From the IMG/VR virus record IMGVR_UViG_3300049027_000043, positions 1-43,027 of that record: a stretch of DNA of 43,027 bases. One strand, 5' to 3'. A program made the position numbers and the translations under genes. Numbering within the stretch: the first letter of the stretch is position 1; the number at the start of each line of letters is the position of its first letter. This document shows positions 8,453 to 16,606 of this stretch, piece by piece. This DNA comes from a virus. Under the pieces are notes generated by a model. It had not been told where the DNA came from and did no database searches. It saw only the letters and a program-made list of their open reading frames with translations.

Positions 8453-8914
8453 TCAATCCTTTATCCAGTCTTCGACGGTCTCTCGCGAGCCGGAATGGCA
8501 GAGTTCGAAAAAGTCTTCGGTTGTGGTTTTGGCGTGGTCGTAGCCGCCGACAATGGCCGCGACCGCGGTGACGATCGATCCGACAGCCTCGCGCATGACG
8601 AATCCGAATTGCCGCTTCAGGGCGTCCCGCGAGGAGCGCCACTCATCGCTTAACTGCCATTGCACGATGACGTTGTTGATGAGCGGCGCCAGGGCAGCTA
8701 CATGGCGATTGAAGAACGGGTTCTGCGGCAGTCGCGTGAGGGTCCTGGTCAGCAGCCACGCAACGTTTCTCTGCCTGTTTGCATCCTCGTCCACGATGTC
8801 ATCAGCAAGCCGGGCAATCTCGGCAATCTCATTGAGGAAGTCGGCCGCGGCCTCGTCGCCAAGTGTCCAGCGCAGCAGCGCGGCGCGAACGTGTTCCGGA
8901 TCGCTCGGCAGCAT
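8453..8914 (-). CDS. Conserved podophage protein of unknown function
   Basis: 153 residues, ATG overlapping the preceding stop (TGATG). Largely helical with a motif-like FLNEIAEIARLADDIVDED near residue 26 and an amphipathic segment VGSIVTAVAAIVGGYD near residue 112. Proteins of this kind are often found between the nozzle and internal-protein genes of short-tailed phages. I cannot assign an activity. Position suggests a virion or DNA-ejection role. Confidence 0.7.
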   Translation of the reverse strand: MLPSDPEHVRAALLRWTLGDEAAADFLNEIAEIARLADDIVDEDANRQRNVAWLLTRTLTRLPQNPFFNRHVAALAPLINNVIVQWQLSDEWRSSRDALKRQFGFVMREAVGSIVTAVAAIVGGYDHAKTTTEDFFELCHSGSRETVEDWIKD

Positions 8915-10530
8915 CAGGCGCTCGCCTCCCCGATCGAGACCTGGACCGTGGCGAGGTCCACCTCGATATCAAGCTTGAAGTCGCCGCCAGAGGTGATCAC
9001 ACATCCGACAGCGAGCATGTCGCCGCTAGCCCGCACGTTCTGACGGAAGTCGAAGCGCTGGACCTGTGAGACGCCATCCCAAATCGCCACGTCCCACAGG
9101 CCAACATCCCACTCCGACGAGGTTGCATCGCCTTCGGTCGCGGTGGCGAAGGTCGGCGTAGACCGGTCATAATCCGCTCTCGCGAACAGCCTGACTTTCG
9201 GCTTCGTCTTCGCCCTGAAATACATATGAGCGAGCGTGGCGTTTGCCCTCTGGCCGAACTGACCGGCAGGGGAAAATTGCGAAAGATACGTCGCCGAGAA
9301 GGTAAGCCCGTCATCCGTGCCGCCCGCATCGCCCTGCCAGACATAGCCGTCGAGCGAGCCGAAGAAGAGCCCGCCTTGCAGGGTCTCGTAGCAAAGCGCC
9401 TGCCAGTTGCTGATCGTAGCCCACCGCCCGGTGAGCACGTTCAAGACATAGGTCGTGTCGGTGACCACGGTGTTTTCCGGAAATGCCACGAAAACGAGGT
9501 TTTGCTCGGGCCATTGTTTCAGCGTCCAGCCAGTCCCGGTGGCGTTGGCAGCCTTGCGCCAATCATCCTCGATCGGGCGTGAGACGGAAACGAGGGAAAG
9601 GGCCTGCCGGTCGCGCTGGAATACTTGCGACATTGGCGTGAGGCCGTCCGTAGTGGCAATGAGGATGTCACCCCCTGCCCTGATCCAGGCGTTTTTGCCG
9701 AGCGGCTTGCCGATCTGGTAGACGCCTTTCAGAGCGAAATCCGAAGCGCTCGACGGGTCAGAGCCGGCATAGACCGCAATCTCGCCCTCTGTCGAGACGA
9801 ACACGCACATGTCGTTGAGGCCGTCGCCGCTCTCCAGCGACCAGGAGAAGCCCGTCAGCAGCGAGCCGCCCTTCTTCATCACGCCGCCAAGGGGAAAGAG
9901 AGAGGCAGCGCCACCGACCGCGTTGACCGCCAGGTAATAGGCGTCAAGCGTGCCGTTCTTCAGGAAGAACTCCCGGTTCTTGAACAGCCAGCCATAATTG
10001 AGCTGCGGCATCGTCGTGCCATCGGTGAAGGTGATGGCGGGCGCCGTCGTCCAGCTCGTGCCGTTGTAAAGCTGCCGGTCGTTGGCGCCGTTCACGCACA
10101 CGAGATAGGACGTGCCGGCATTGGTATGCTGGAAGGCGCACCAGTCACCGCCGCTCATACCGGAAACATCCGCCGCGGTCGTGGTCGGAGGCGCGGCCGG
10201 CGAGGTCATGTTGTAGATGCCGGCGTTCGTCGCCATGAACAGCTTTTCGTTGCTGCCGTATTTGTATTTGAAGGCGCTCCTGATATCGCCGCCGTCTACC
10301 GCAAGGCCTTTCTTCTGCGAGCCGCCACGGATCTTGCAGCCCATCAGCGTCGGAAAGAAGTTGCGCAGAACGGTTGCCGAGCCCGGCTCTTGCGATGCCA
10401 TGTCCGCCGTGGTGACAAGGCCTCCCTTGGGTGCAGGGAAGGTCACCGGCTGCGATGACTGCTGCCGGCCGATGGATACCGCCCCGCGATTGGATTGCCC
10501 TATACGGGCCGGCCTTGGCTGAATTCTCAT
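8914..10530 (-). CDS. Tail nozzle / stabilization protein
   Basis: 538 residues, beta-rich, overlapping the upstream gene by ATGA. After a basic N-terminus comes FPAPKGGLVTTADMASQEPGSATVLRNFFP, a stretch typical of phage tail-nozzle or gp10-like stabilization proteins. It is followed by repeated blade-like segments (GIYNMTSPAAPP, YLVCVNGANDRQLYNG, FVAFPENTVV, VLNVLTGRWATI). It should close the portal channel below the adaptors and carry the fibres. Family placement is by pattern recognition only. Confidence 0.75.
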   Translation of the reverse strand: MRIQPRPARIGQSNRGAVSIGRQQSSQPVTFPAPKGGLVTTADMASQEPGSATVLRNFFPTLMGCKIRGGSQKKGLAVDGGDIRSAFKYKYGSNEKLFMATNAGIYNMTSPAAPPTTTAADVSGMSGGDWCAFQHTNAGTSYLVCVNGANDRQLYNGTSWTTAPAITFTDGTTMPQLNYGWLFKNREFFLKNGTLDAYYLAVNAVGGAASLFPLGGVMKKGGSLLTGFSWSLESGDGLNDMCVFVSTEGEIAVYAGSDPSSASDFALKGVYQIGKPLGKNAWIRAGGDILIATTDGLTPMSQVFQRDRQALSLVSVSRPIEDDWRKAANATGTGWTLKQWPEQNLVFVAFPENTVVTDTTYVLNVLTGRWATISNWQALCYETLQGGLFFGSLDGYVWQGDAGGTDDGLTFSATYLSQFSPAGQFGQRANATLAHMYFRAKTKPKVRLFARADYDRSTPTFATATEGDATSSEWDVGLWDVAIWDGVSQVQRFDFRQNVRASGDMLAVGCVITSGGDFKLDIEVDLATVQVSIGEASA

Positions 10531-11129
10531 TGGGCGCCCCTGTCGGCGTTGATCTCCTGCGCGAGGTCGGCTTCGAACTCAGCAAGGTTGTCCTCGTAGG
10601 AGAGGCCCTTTTGACGCTTCCAACGCCAGATGATGCCCTTCACCAGCAGGCGCTCGGGAAAGAGCGTGGTGTCGTCGTCCGCCGAGAATGTCGCCTGCGG
10701 CCCATCCGGATCGTGCAGGATCCAGTTCTTCGAGACGTAGTCGATGACGGCGCTCGCAGCGGCCGACGCGGGAGAAACCAGCACTTGGCCGCCTTTGATG
10801 AAGAAATAGGGTTGCGTCGAGGGAATGCCGACGATGACCGCCCATTGGCCGCTGTTGGTGACCGGCCGAATGAAGGCGCCGGCCGAAGTTCTGATCGAGC
10901 CGCCCGGCGTCAGGCGTTGAAAGTCGCTCGGAAGGTTCTCGGGGGACGCGGTGAGGGTGTGGAATTTCAGCGTCTTCTGCCAGTCGGCGCGGCGGGCAAT
11001 CTCGTCGCCGGCTTCCTGTGCCATGGCAACCATCGTCTGGGCGTTCGGCTCGTCGGAGCCGTAGACGTTGTCGAATTGGGAGAGGGAAACGATGTCGCAC
11101 GCTTCATTGATCGCGGTAAGCAGGCTCAT
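10527..11129 (-). CDS. Tail adaptor / tube-like protein
   Basis: 200 residues, start overlapping the upstream stop (ATGA). The order QTMVAMAQEAGDEIARRADWQKL-like helix, then a beta region, then LLVKGIIWRWKRQKGL and a terminal helix is that of phage proteins stacked between adaptor and nozzle. No catalytic motif. Position between the adaptor and nozzle genes supports a structural role in the short tail. Confidence 0.7.
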   Translation of the reverse strand: MSLLTAINEACDIVSLSQFDNVYGSDEPNAQTMVAMAQEAGDEIARRADWQKTLKFHTLTASPENLPSDFQRLTPGGSIRTSAGAFIRPVTNSGQWAVIVGIPSTQPYFFIKGGQVLVSPASAAASAVIDYVSKNWILHDPDGPQATFSADDDTTLFPERLLVKGIIWRWKRQKGLSYEDNLAEFEADLAQEINADRGAQ

Positions 11130-11725
11130 GGCGTGACGCCTCCAACGACCAATTGCGCGTTGCCCCAGCGGCTGCGCTCGTCCTCGATCTTCAAGCCGCT
11201 CAGCGCCAACATCAGAAGCTGCTGCGCGGCGCTGGCACCGTCGACATCCTTGCCCCAGATGGCAATTTCGTTGACCAGCGCGAAGAGGTAGACGTCGGCC
11301 GCCTTATCCAGCAGCCAGTTCGTCGGATTCGACGGCGTGAGCGCCGGGATGCGGGCGTAATAGGTGACCGTCAGATCCTGGTCATTGATCGGCCGCGCCT
11401 TGAGCGTGCTCCCGACGATGGCATATCCGGTCGGAATGCCGCTGCGGCCCATATAGCTGCTGGTGAGCTGTTGGAGGGACACCGCGCGAATGGGAATGCC
11501 GGCGGCCGTCTTCACCTCGCGCGCCTCGAGGAAGTCCGCCGGAAGCGTCCCGTCGCCGTCGATCAGCGCGATTTCGTCCGTCACTTCCATGTCGGCGACG
11601 CGAAGCCCGCGGTTGAGCTTCAGCTCCGCAAGTCCGAGGAAGCGCGGGAAATTGTGCGCGATGTCCTCCCGTCCGGAATACTCGCCGGCATCCACCAGAA
11701 GGGACGCATAGTCCGAAATGGTCAT
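11126..11725 (-). CDS. Head-tail adaptor protein
   Basis: 199 residues, overlapping the neighbouring genes by ATGA at both ends. The pattern IAHNFPRFLGLAELKLNR, then LPADFLEAREV, GTLKARP-like beta strands, and LLDKAADVYLFALVNEIAIW is that of the adaptor proteins that dock under the portal in SU10/P22-like phages. Expected to form a dodecameric ring. No sequence search was possible. Confidence 0.75.
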   Translation of the reverse strand: MTISDYASLLVDAGEYSGREDIAHNFPRFLGLAELKLNRGLRVADMEVTDEIALIDGDGTLPADFLEAREVKTAAGIPIRAVSLQQLTSSYMGRSGIPTGYAIVGSTLKARPINDQDLTVTYYARIPALTPSNPTNWLLDKAADVYLFALVNEIAIWGKDVDGASAAQQLLMLALSGLKIEDERSRWGNAQLVVGGVTP

Positions 11726-12045
11726 AGATGGCCTTCCTTGGTCCGCCAGGCGCGGTTATCCGGGTTGTTGAGGAACCGTTTCACAAAGCGGTCGTCGCCC
11801 TCTGAGTGGGCCCTCACGAGGCCGGAATGATGGGCGACGTTCAGCGGAACGGACGCGACGCGATGCCAGTCGCCTTTCCAAGCGCGCTCGGCGCTGTTCC
11901 TGACCGACTGGTTCTCGCTGATCAGGTTGTCGACGGGGTAGTCGACGCGGAAAACGTCCTTCTCCCCGTCGAAATAGTGCCAGACGGAGCGGCCGGTCAT
12001 CATGTCGTGGTCGTAGAGCGTCCACCCTCCGTCTCGGATGATCAT
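11722..12045 (-). CDS. Small conserved virion-region protein
   Basis: 107 residues, ATGA overlaps on both sides. It is polar and aromatic, with WTLYDHDMMTGRSVWHYFDG near the N-terminus and a basic C-terminus (RFVKRFLNNPDNRAWR). It occupies the capsid-adaptor gap. I do not recognise the family. A minor structural or completion role is inferred from position only. Confidence 0.65.
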   Translation of the reverse strand: MIIRDGGWTLYDHDMMTGRSVWHYFDGEKDVFRVDYPVDNLISENQSVRNSAERAWKGDWHRVASVPLNVAHHSGLVRAHSEGDDRFVKRFLNNPDNRAWRTKEGHL

Positions 12046-12218
12046 TCGGCGTCTCCGGGCAGCGGGTCGGCGCGCTCGGCCTTGCCGGCGGCAATGAGCT
12101 TCTTCGCCTCCGAAACCGGAACTTCGAGCACCGTGCCGGCGGGCGTGCGTTTGCCTTCCTCAAGCCACACGGCATAGAGCAGCTTGACGGGCGTGGTCTT
12201 CTCTCTGGCTTCCGCCAT
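12042..12218 (-). CDS. 58-residue protein downstream of capsid gene
   Basis: A short frame starting at the ATG at 12218 with AGGAG five bases upstream and ending by ATGA overlap with the next gene. The sequence has VKLLYAVWLEEGKRTPAGTV and VPVSEAKKLIAAGKAERA, a fold-like pattern common in small proteins beside capsid genes (a head-fibre or decoration-like short beta-hairpin and helix). Its function is unknown. Strong ribosome site and coupling make it real. Confidence 0.75.
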   Translation of the reverse strand: MAEAREKTTPVKLLYAVWLEEGKRTPAGTVLEVPVSEAKKLIAAGKAERADPLPGDAE

Positions 12219-12232
12219 GGTCTCATCTCCTG

Positions 12233-12262
12233 AAAATGGAAAGGGCGAGCCGAAGCCCGCCC
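12233..12262 (-). terminator. Hairpin with UUCG loop after capsid gene (likely attenuator)
   Basis: On the minus strand an eight-pair stem (complement of 12243-12250 and 12255-12262, one G-U pair) closes a TTCG tetraloop, followed by TTTCCATTTT. It sits between the capsid stop and the next ribosome site. Partial termination here would make capsid mRNA exceed that of the tail genes. Confidence 0.55.
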
Positions 12263-12287
12263 CTCTGTTGGGTCATGGAAGAGCCGA

Positions 12288-13283
12288 TTAGCTCGCGGCG
12301 GTAAGCCCGAAGAGGTCGGCAGCGACGCCGAGGCCCTTCTCGTTCTTCACCTTGAGCGTGCCTTCACCGATGATCACGCCCTTGTCGGCGTCTCCGGTCT
12401 TGGCAACGTCCTTGTCTTCCTGGATTTTCCGGAGCCAGAGGAATTCCAGCATGTCGGTGTCGAGGAAGAAGGCATTCCGCGCCGTCGTCGCATTGGCGGC
12501 CTGCACGCGGTTCGGATGGATCATGACCGTGCCGAACGGGCCTTCGTAGTAGTCGGCCGTCGCGATGATGGTGTTGCGCTCGCCGCCCTTGGAGACGGCA
12601 TAGCGGAACGGTGCCACGTTGGCGTCCGACATGAAGGTGACGAACACGCTCTTGACGTAGGGCGAGACCGAGACGTGCCGGAAGTTGGCACCGCTCTGGT
12701 AGCCCTGCTGCATCACGTCGTCCATGATGGCCTTGGTGAATGCACGCTGCGTGCCATCGGTCGGGGCGACGGTGAGGCCGGTAGCTTCGTCGAAGCCACC
12801 ATTGGCGCCGCCGGCGCCGCGGGAGACGTTGGTCTCGATCCAGGTGTTGAGCGAGCCGAATTCGCGCGTGGCACCAGCAACCGAGGCGTTGGTGTCGACA
12901 ATCGCGTATTCGACATCCTTGCGGATCTCGACGCCCTTCTTGAGCTTCTGGTATTTCCGCTTCTGGACGTTGCCGGCTTCGGAAACGACTTCCTGCGTGC
13001 CGGAGATGATCCAGTCCTTACGCATGATCTGGGTATAGTTGCCCATGCGGTCGGGCGGGGTGATGGCGCCGAACGAATATTCGTCACCTTCCGTCTTGAT
13101 GTTCGCGCCGGGCGCGGCGAGTTCATCCGTTTCCCATTCGGGATGGATGGACACACACTTGCCCTTTTCGATCAGCGAATAGATGGGGGTGTCTTCCGGC
13201 GTGATGCGCGACACCACGTCGGAGAGTTCTTCACGATTGCCAACCGCGCTCGTGGTCAGGAAGGTATTGGCGAGAGCTGCCAT
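12288..13283 (-). CDS. Major capsid protein (SU10 type)
   Basis: 331 residues. The N-terminal VVSRITPEDTPIYSLIEKG and middle NYTQIMRKDWIISGTQEVV are characteristic of the SU10-like/DUF5309 major capsid family, which has the HK97 fold. AAGGA lies eight bases before the ATG. The scaffold gene is immediately upstream and the adaptor genes downstream, which is the standard order. A hairpin terminator follows the gene. No separate head protease is visible; maturation may not need cleavage. Confidence 0.88.
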   Translation of the reverse strand: MAALANTFLTTSAVGNREELSDVVSRITPEDTPIYSLIEKGKCVSIHPEWETDELAAPGANIKTEGDEYSFGAITPPDRMGNYTQIMRKDWIISGTQEVVSEAGNVQKRKYQKLKKGVEIRKDVEYAIVDTNASVAGATREFGSLNTWIETNVSRGAGGANGGFDEATGLTVAPTDGTQRAFTKAIMDDVMQQGYQSGANFRHVSVSPYVKSVFVTFMSDANVAPFRYAVSKGGERNTIIATADYYEGPFGTVMIHPNRVQAANATTARNAFFLDTDMLEFLWLRKIQEDKDVAKTGDADKGVIIGEGTLKVKNEKGLGVAADLFGLTAAS

Positions 13284-13307
13284 GGTTCTGATCCTTTGAA
13301 GATGGGG

Positions 13308-14276
13308 TTATTCAAAGTCGATCGACATTGCGTCCTTGATCGACCCGGTTTTCGCCAACCTCTTCATCGCATCCTGATTCTTCCGCGCCTGCGGGTTCAC
13401 CGCGCCGTTCGGCTTGGCCTTTACGGCTGCCGGTGGAGCGTTCGCCACCTTCGTCAGGGCCTTGTTCTTCGCCTGCTCTGCCTGGAGACCGAGCATGGCG
13501 TAGTGCATGACCTTGAAGTAGCGGTGATCGGTGAATTTCTGCATCTCGTCCTGGCTGAAGCCGAGATCCTGACCGACCCGAAAAGCGTCGGTGAAGAATT
13601 TCTCTCGGGCATCGTCCTTCGACAGATGCGGGAAGGCTTCGAGCAGCTTGGCGTTTTCGGCCGCTAGAGTTTCCTCGGTCGCGGTCTGGCTGAGTTCGCC
13701 TGCGACGTTCTGCGGCTCCTGCCCCAGGCTGACAACCTGATGCACGCGAGCCAAGGCCGCATCGTAAACCGCCTTCTTCCGGGTGTATTCGCTGGGATTC
13801 TGGATCGCCATCGAATAATCCGGCTCGTCCGGTAGCTGTTCGACCAGGAATTGCGCGATGGCGTTCGCCGTATTGGCGACGCGGGTTGTCATCGCCTCAA
13901 GATTTCGGCCCTTATTGCCGAGCTCCTGAGTTTTCCGGCGGTAGTCACTCTCCCGCAAATAGCCCTGTTTCAGCTCCTCGAGAGGAACCTGCTCACCGCC
14001 TTTCAGGGTGATGATCGTGTCCGAGGCTTCGTTGGTCTCCTCGCCCTCTTCTTCGGGTTCGGCAGACTCGTCGCTTTCGGCTGCGGGATCGTCGGTCTCT
14101 TGGCCATCTTCAGAGGCCTCATCCGTCGCATTCGTCGATTGCTGCTCTTCCTCTTCCGGCTCGTTGGTCTCGGAGGACTCGGCGAAGTCGAGGTTTACAG
14201 CGTCATCGAAGCTGAGTGCGGGGCGACCGCTATCACTCTCGCCGGAAAACGGCGAGTTGGTGGCTGCGTCTGTCAT
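13308..14276 (-). CDS. Scaffolding protein
   Basis: 322 residues. The first 90 are extremely acidic (NEPEEEEQQSTNATDEASED and similar), followed by GGEQVPLEELKQGYLRESDY, a motif widespread in podovirus scaffolds. A long helical region follows, and the C-terminus is basic (KALTKVANAPPAAVKAKP; RKNQDAMKRLAKTG), suited to contacting the capsid shell. It lies directly before the capsid gene. It should guide procapsid assembly and then leave the head. Confidence 0.85.
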   Translation of the reverse strand: MTDAATNSPFSGESDSGRPALSFDDAVNLDFAESSETNEPEEEEQQSTNATDEASEDGQETDDPAAESDESAEPEEEGEETNEASDTIITLKGGEQVPLEELKQGYLRESDYRRKTQELGNKGRNLEAMTTRVANTANAIAQFLVEQLPDEPDYSMAIQNPSEYTRKKAVYDAALARVHQVVSLGQEPQNVAGELSQTATEETLAAENAKLLEAFPHLSKDDAREKFFTDAFRVGQDLGFSQDEMQKFTDHRYFKVMHYAMLGLQAEQAKNKALTKVANAPPAAVKAKPNGAVNPQARKNQDAMKRLAKTGSIKDAMSIDFE

Positions 14277-14309
14277 GTCTGGCTTTGCCTTTTAGGTTTG
14301 GCCGCGGCC

Positions 14310-14549
14310 CTATGCCGGGGCGCCCTTCCCATCGGCAGAGGATTGTCCCTCGGCGAGGAACTTGATCTTGCCTTTGAGATTTCGGATGGCCCGCACTTCG
14401 GCCGCAAAGGCGGCGCGGGCATCATGATCTGTGTTCTTGGCGTTGACGCAGCCGTTGACGGCGCCCGCCTCGAGCTCGTCCATCAGCAGATGAAACAGCG
14501 GCATGTCGATGAGCACGCGGGCGGCTGCGGTCTTGTCTTCCTGCCGCAT
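14310..14549 (-). CDS. Small protein between portal and scaffold
   Basis: 79 residues starting at the ATG that overlaps the portal stop (TGATG). Mostly helical (KTAAARVLIDMPLFHLLMDELE, then AAFAAEVRAIRNLKGKIKFL). Similar small proteins lie at this place in many short-tailed phages. Function unknown. Confidence 0.65.
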   Translation of the reverse strand: MRQEDKTAAARVLIDMPLFHLLMDELEAGAVNGCVNAKNTDHDARAAFAAEVRAIRNLKGKIKFLAEGQSSADGKGAPA

Positions 14550-16606
14550 CAGCCCGGGTCCCCGCCGATGTTCACGCTGGAGACCGGATCCCGCGTCAGC
14601 ATCTGCATGGCGCTGGTCTGCCGCTTGAGCTGAATTTCCTGCTCGATCTGGTAGCGCTTCAGCGCCATTTCCTGCTGAATGCGCTGCGTCTCAAGCTGCC
14701 CCTCCTGCTGCATCTTCTCCCGCTGTAGCTGGGCGTCGAGCTGGGCCTTCTGCGTGTCGGCCTGCGCTTTGATCTTGACCTTCTCCATTTCAGGATCGGG
14801 CTTGTTCGCCTGCGCCTTCTGCAGTTGATCGATCTGCTCGGGCGTCGGCTTGGTGAAATACAGGTCCGGAGTTCGCAGCCCTGCTGCCTCGACGCCGCGC
14901 GAGACTGAATTCCAGATGTTCTCTGCCGAAACATACGGGTTGTTGACCGGGCCGTAAGCCGCGAGCAGCTTCTCCTGCTGCTGGCCAACCACCTGCATCA
15001 TCATCATGTCCCGTTCGCGCGTGCCGGCGCCCAGGCCGGTGTTTACGGTGCAATCCATGTCCGCATTCCACTGACGCGGATCGAAGGTCACCCACTGATT
15101 GCGCAGCCGAACCGTGCGGGGCTTGTCCTGGTGCTTGATGACGAGACGCAGGAGGCCCTGAAACACCCGCTTGAGGCCTTGCGCGAACGTGCGGACCATC
15201 AATTCGGTCTGGCCGATGCCGGCAGCCTCGATCATCGCTGAGGCCTTGGCGGTCATGTTCTGCAGCGCGTCGGGCGCCATGCCGCTCGATGCATCGGAAA
15301 TGCCGGTCCGGTCGGTCGCTTCCTGGTCCATATAGGCCAGCATGCCGAAGGACTGCTCGGCGACGAATGGTACGGTGTTGTAACCGACCGCGGCGCGCAC
15401 GTCTGTACCCTGGCCCACCCGGATCGGCTGCCCGAACTTCGGGTTCAGCACGCTCTCGGGATTCTGAATGACGCCTTCCTGGACGATGGGCTGCTGGTTG
15501 TTCTGCCAATAAAGGTTATCCAGCGTCTGGCGCATCAGCACCGTCTTGACCCGCTGGATTTCGGCCATGTCGTCGGTGACCGAATTACCCTCCCGCTGAT
15601 GCGGCCGACGTTCGGTGATCAGATCGGCGAACGGGACTTCATCCCACTCCTCGTCTTCGAGGAGGTTGGCCTCCGCCAGGCCGCCGGCAAAGACCATGCG
15701 GCGCAGTTCGGCAATGCCGTCGTCATCCGCATCGATCTTCACATAGAGCTCGTAATAGTCGACCTCCTGCAGGGCCTTCATGATGGAGTCGTTCTCGTCG
15801 AAGGCATCACGACGGCGGGTGAATTCCTCCTCTTCCTCGTCGATGTCAGAGCCGGAAGCGGCGAAGCTGTAGACCTTGTCCCGGTCATAGCCCATCGCGA
15901 CCAGGTCGGAGCGCCGCAGCCGGGTCTTGAGGCCGGTGATCGGGCTGTCCTCGATCGAGATGGCATCGGGGTGGATCAGGAACTCTTCGAGCGGGACGGC
16001 GGCGAGCTTCGTGCAGCCATATTCCGTGGTGCGCCTGATCTTGACGTTGAAGAGCGCGACCGGCTGCTGCCCTTCCGGCGTGTCGATCTGCTCCTCGTAC
16101 TGCTCCTGCTCCAGGACCTGCACGTCATCATCGGCGACGAGCTGGACAAGCGCCTGTTCGTCAAGGCCGGTATGCTTCGACACCTGGACCTTTCGCTTCT
16201 TGTCGTACCACCAGCGGATAACGCCATTGCGCAGCTTCAGAGCGTCGTGCGCCGCGTCCTGAACCGCGTCATATCCATCGCTCTCGGGGAACACGACGAA
16301 GTTGACGTAATCCGTTGCCTGCTCGGCCGCTGCCTCGTCGCCCTCGTTGACCGGCTGGTATTCCACCACCTTGTCATTGCCGAGGATCGTCCGGATCAGC
16401 GACGGCAGCACCTTTTTGATGGCGGAGCGGACATCGCGAGAGACCACCTTCGACCGGTTGGCATCGGCCGGCACGTCCTTCATGGTGCCGTCGTAATACT
16501 CCATCGCCTTGATGCGATCGACGGACAGCTCGTCGCGATAGTTATCGCAATCCTTCACGAGCTGCGAGACCTGGGCCGCAACCTGCTCTTTCGACATCGC
16601 AGCCAT
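14549..16606 (-). CDS. Portal protein
   Basis: 685 residues, the size of podovirus head-tail connectors. Features are an N-terminal helical region ending in RDVRSAIKKVLPSLIRTILG, EEFLIHPDAISIEDSPITG typical of P22-like portals, MDQEATDRTGISDASSGMAP in the stem/wing region, and a C-terminal charged coiled coil (EMEKVKIKAQADTQKAQLDA and on) that can form the barrel. The ATG overlaps the TerL stop (TAATG) and GGAAGG precedes it. It forms the dodecameric DNA channel. Confidence 0.88.
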   Translation of the reverse strand: MAAMSKEQVAAQVSQLVKDCDNYRDELSVDRIKAMEYYDGTMKDVPADANRSKVVSRDVRSAIKKVLPSLIRTILGNDKVVEYQPVNEGDEAAAEQATDYVNFVVFPESDGYDAVQDAAHDALKLRNGVIRWWYDKKRKVQVSKHTGLDEQALVQLVADDDVQVLEQEQYEEQIDTPEGQQPVALFNVKIRRTTEYGCTKLAAVPLEEFLIHPDAISIEDSPITGLKTRLRRSDLVAMGYDRDKVYSFAASGSDIDEEEEEFTRRRDAFDENDSIMKALQEVDYYELYVKIDADDDGIAELRRMVFAGGLAEANLLEDEEWDEVPFADLITERRPHQREGNSVTDDMAEIQRVKTVLMRQTLDNLYWQNNQQPIVQEGVIQNPESVLNPKFGQPIRVGQGTDVRAAVGYNTVPFVAEQSFGMLAYMDQEATDRTGISDASSGMAPDALQNMTAKASAMIEAAGIGQTELMVRTFAQGLKRVFQGLLRLVIKHQDKPRTVRLRNQWVTFDPRQWNADMDCTVNTGLGAGTRERDMMMMQVVGQQQEKLLAAYGPVNNPYVSAENIWNSVSRGVEAAGLRTPDLYFTKPTPEQIDQLQKAQANKPDPEMEKVKIKAQADTQKAQLDAQLQREKMQQEGQLETQRIQQEMALKRYQIEQEIQLKRQTSAMQMLTRDPVSSVNIGGDPG

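Noticed and set aside
12516-13667. 383-residue plus-strand frame over capsid and scaffold genes
   Set aside because: Lies wholly antisense to two well-supported structural genes, with a His/Gly/Arg/Leu-rich composition typical of a complementary frame in GC-rich DNA.
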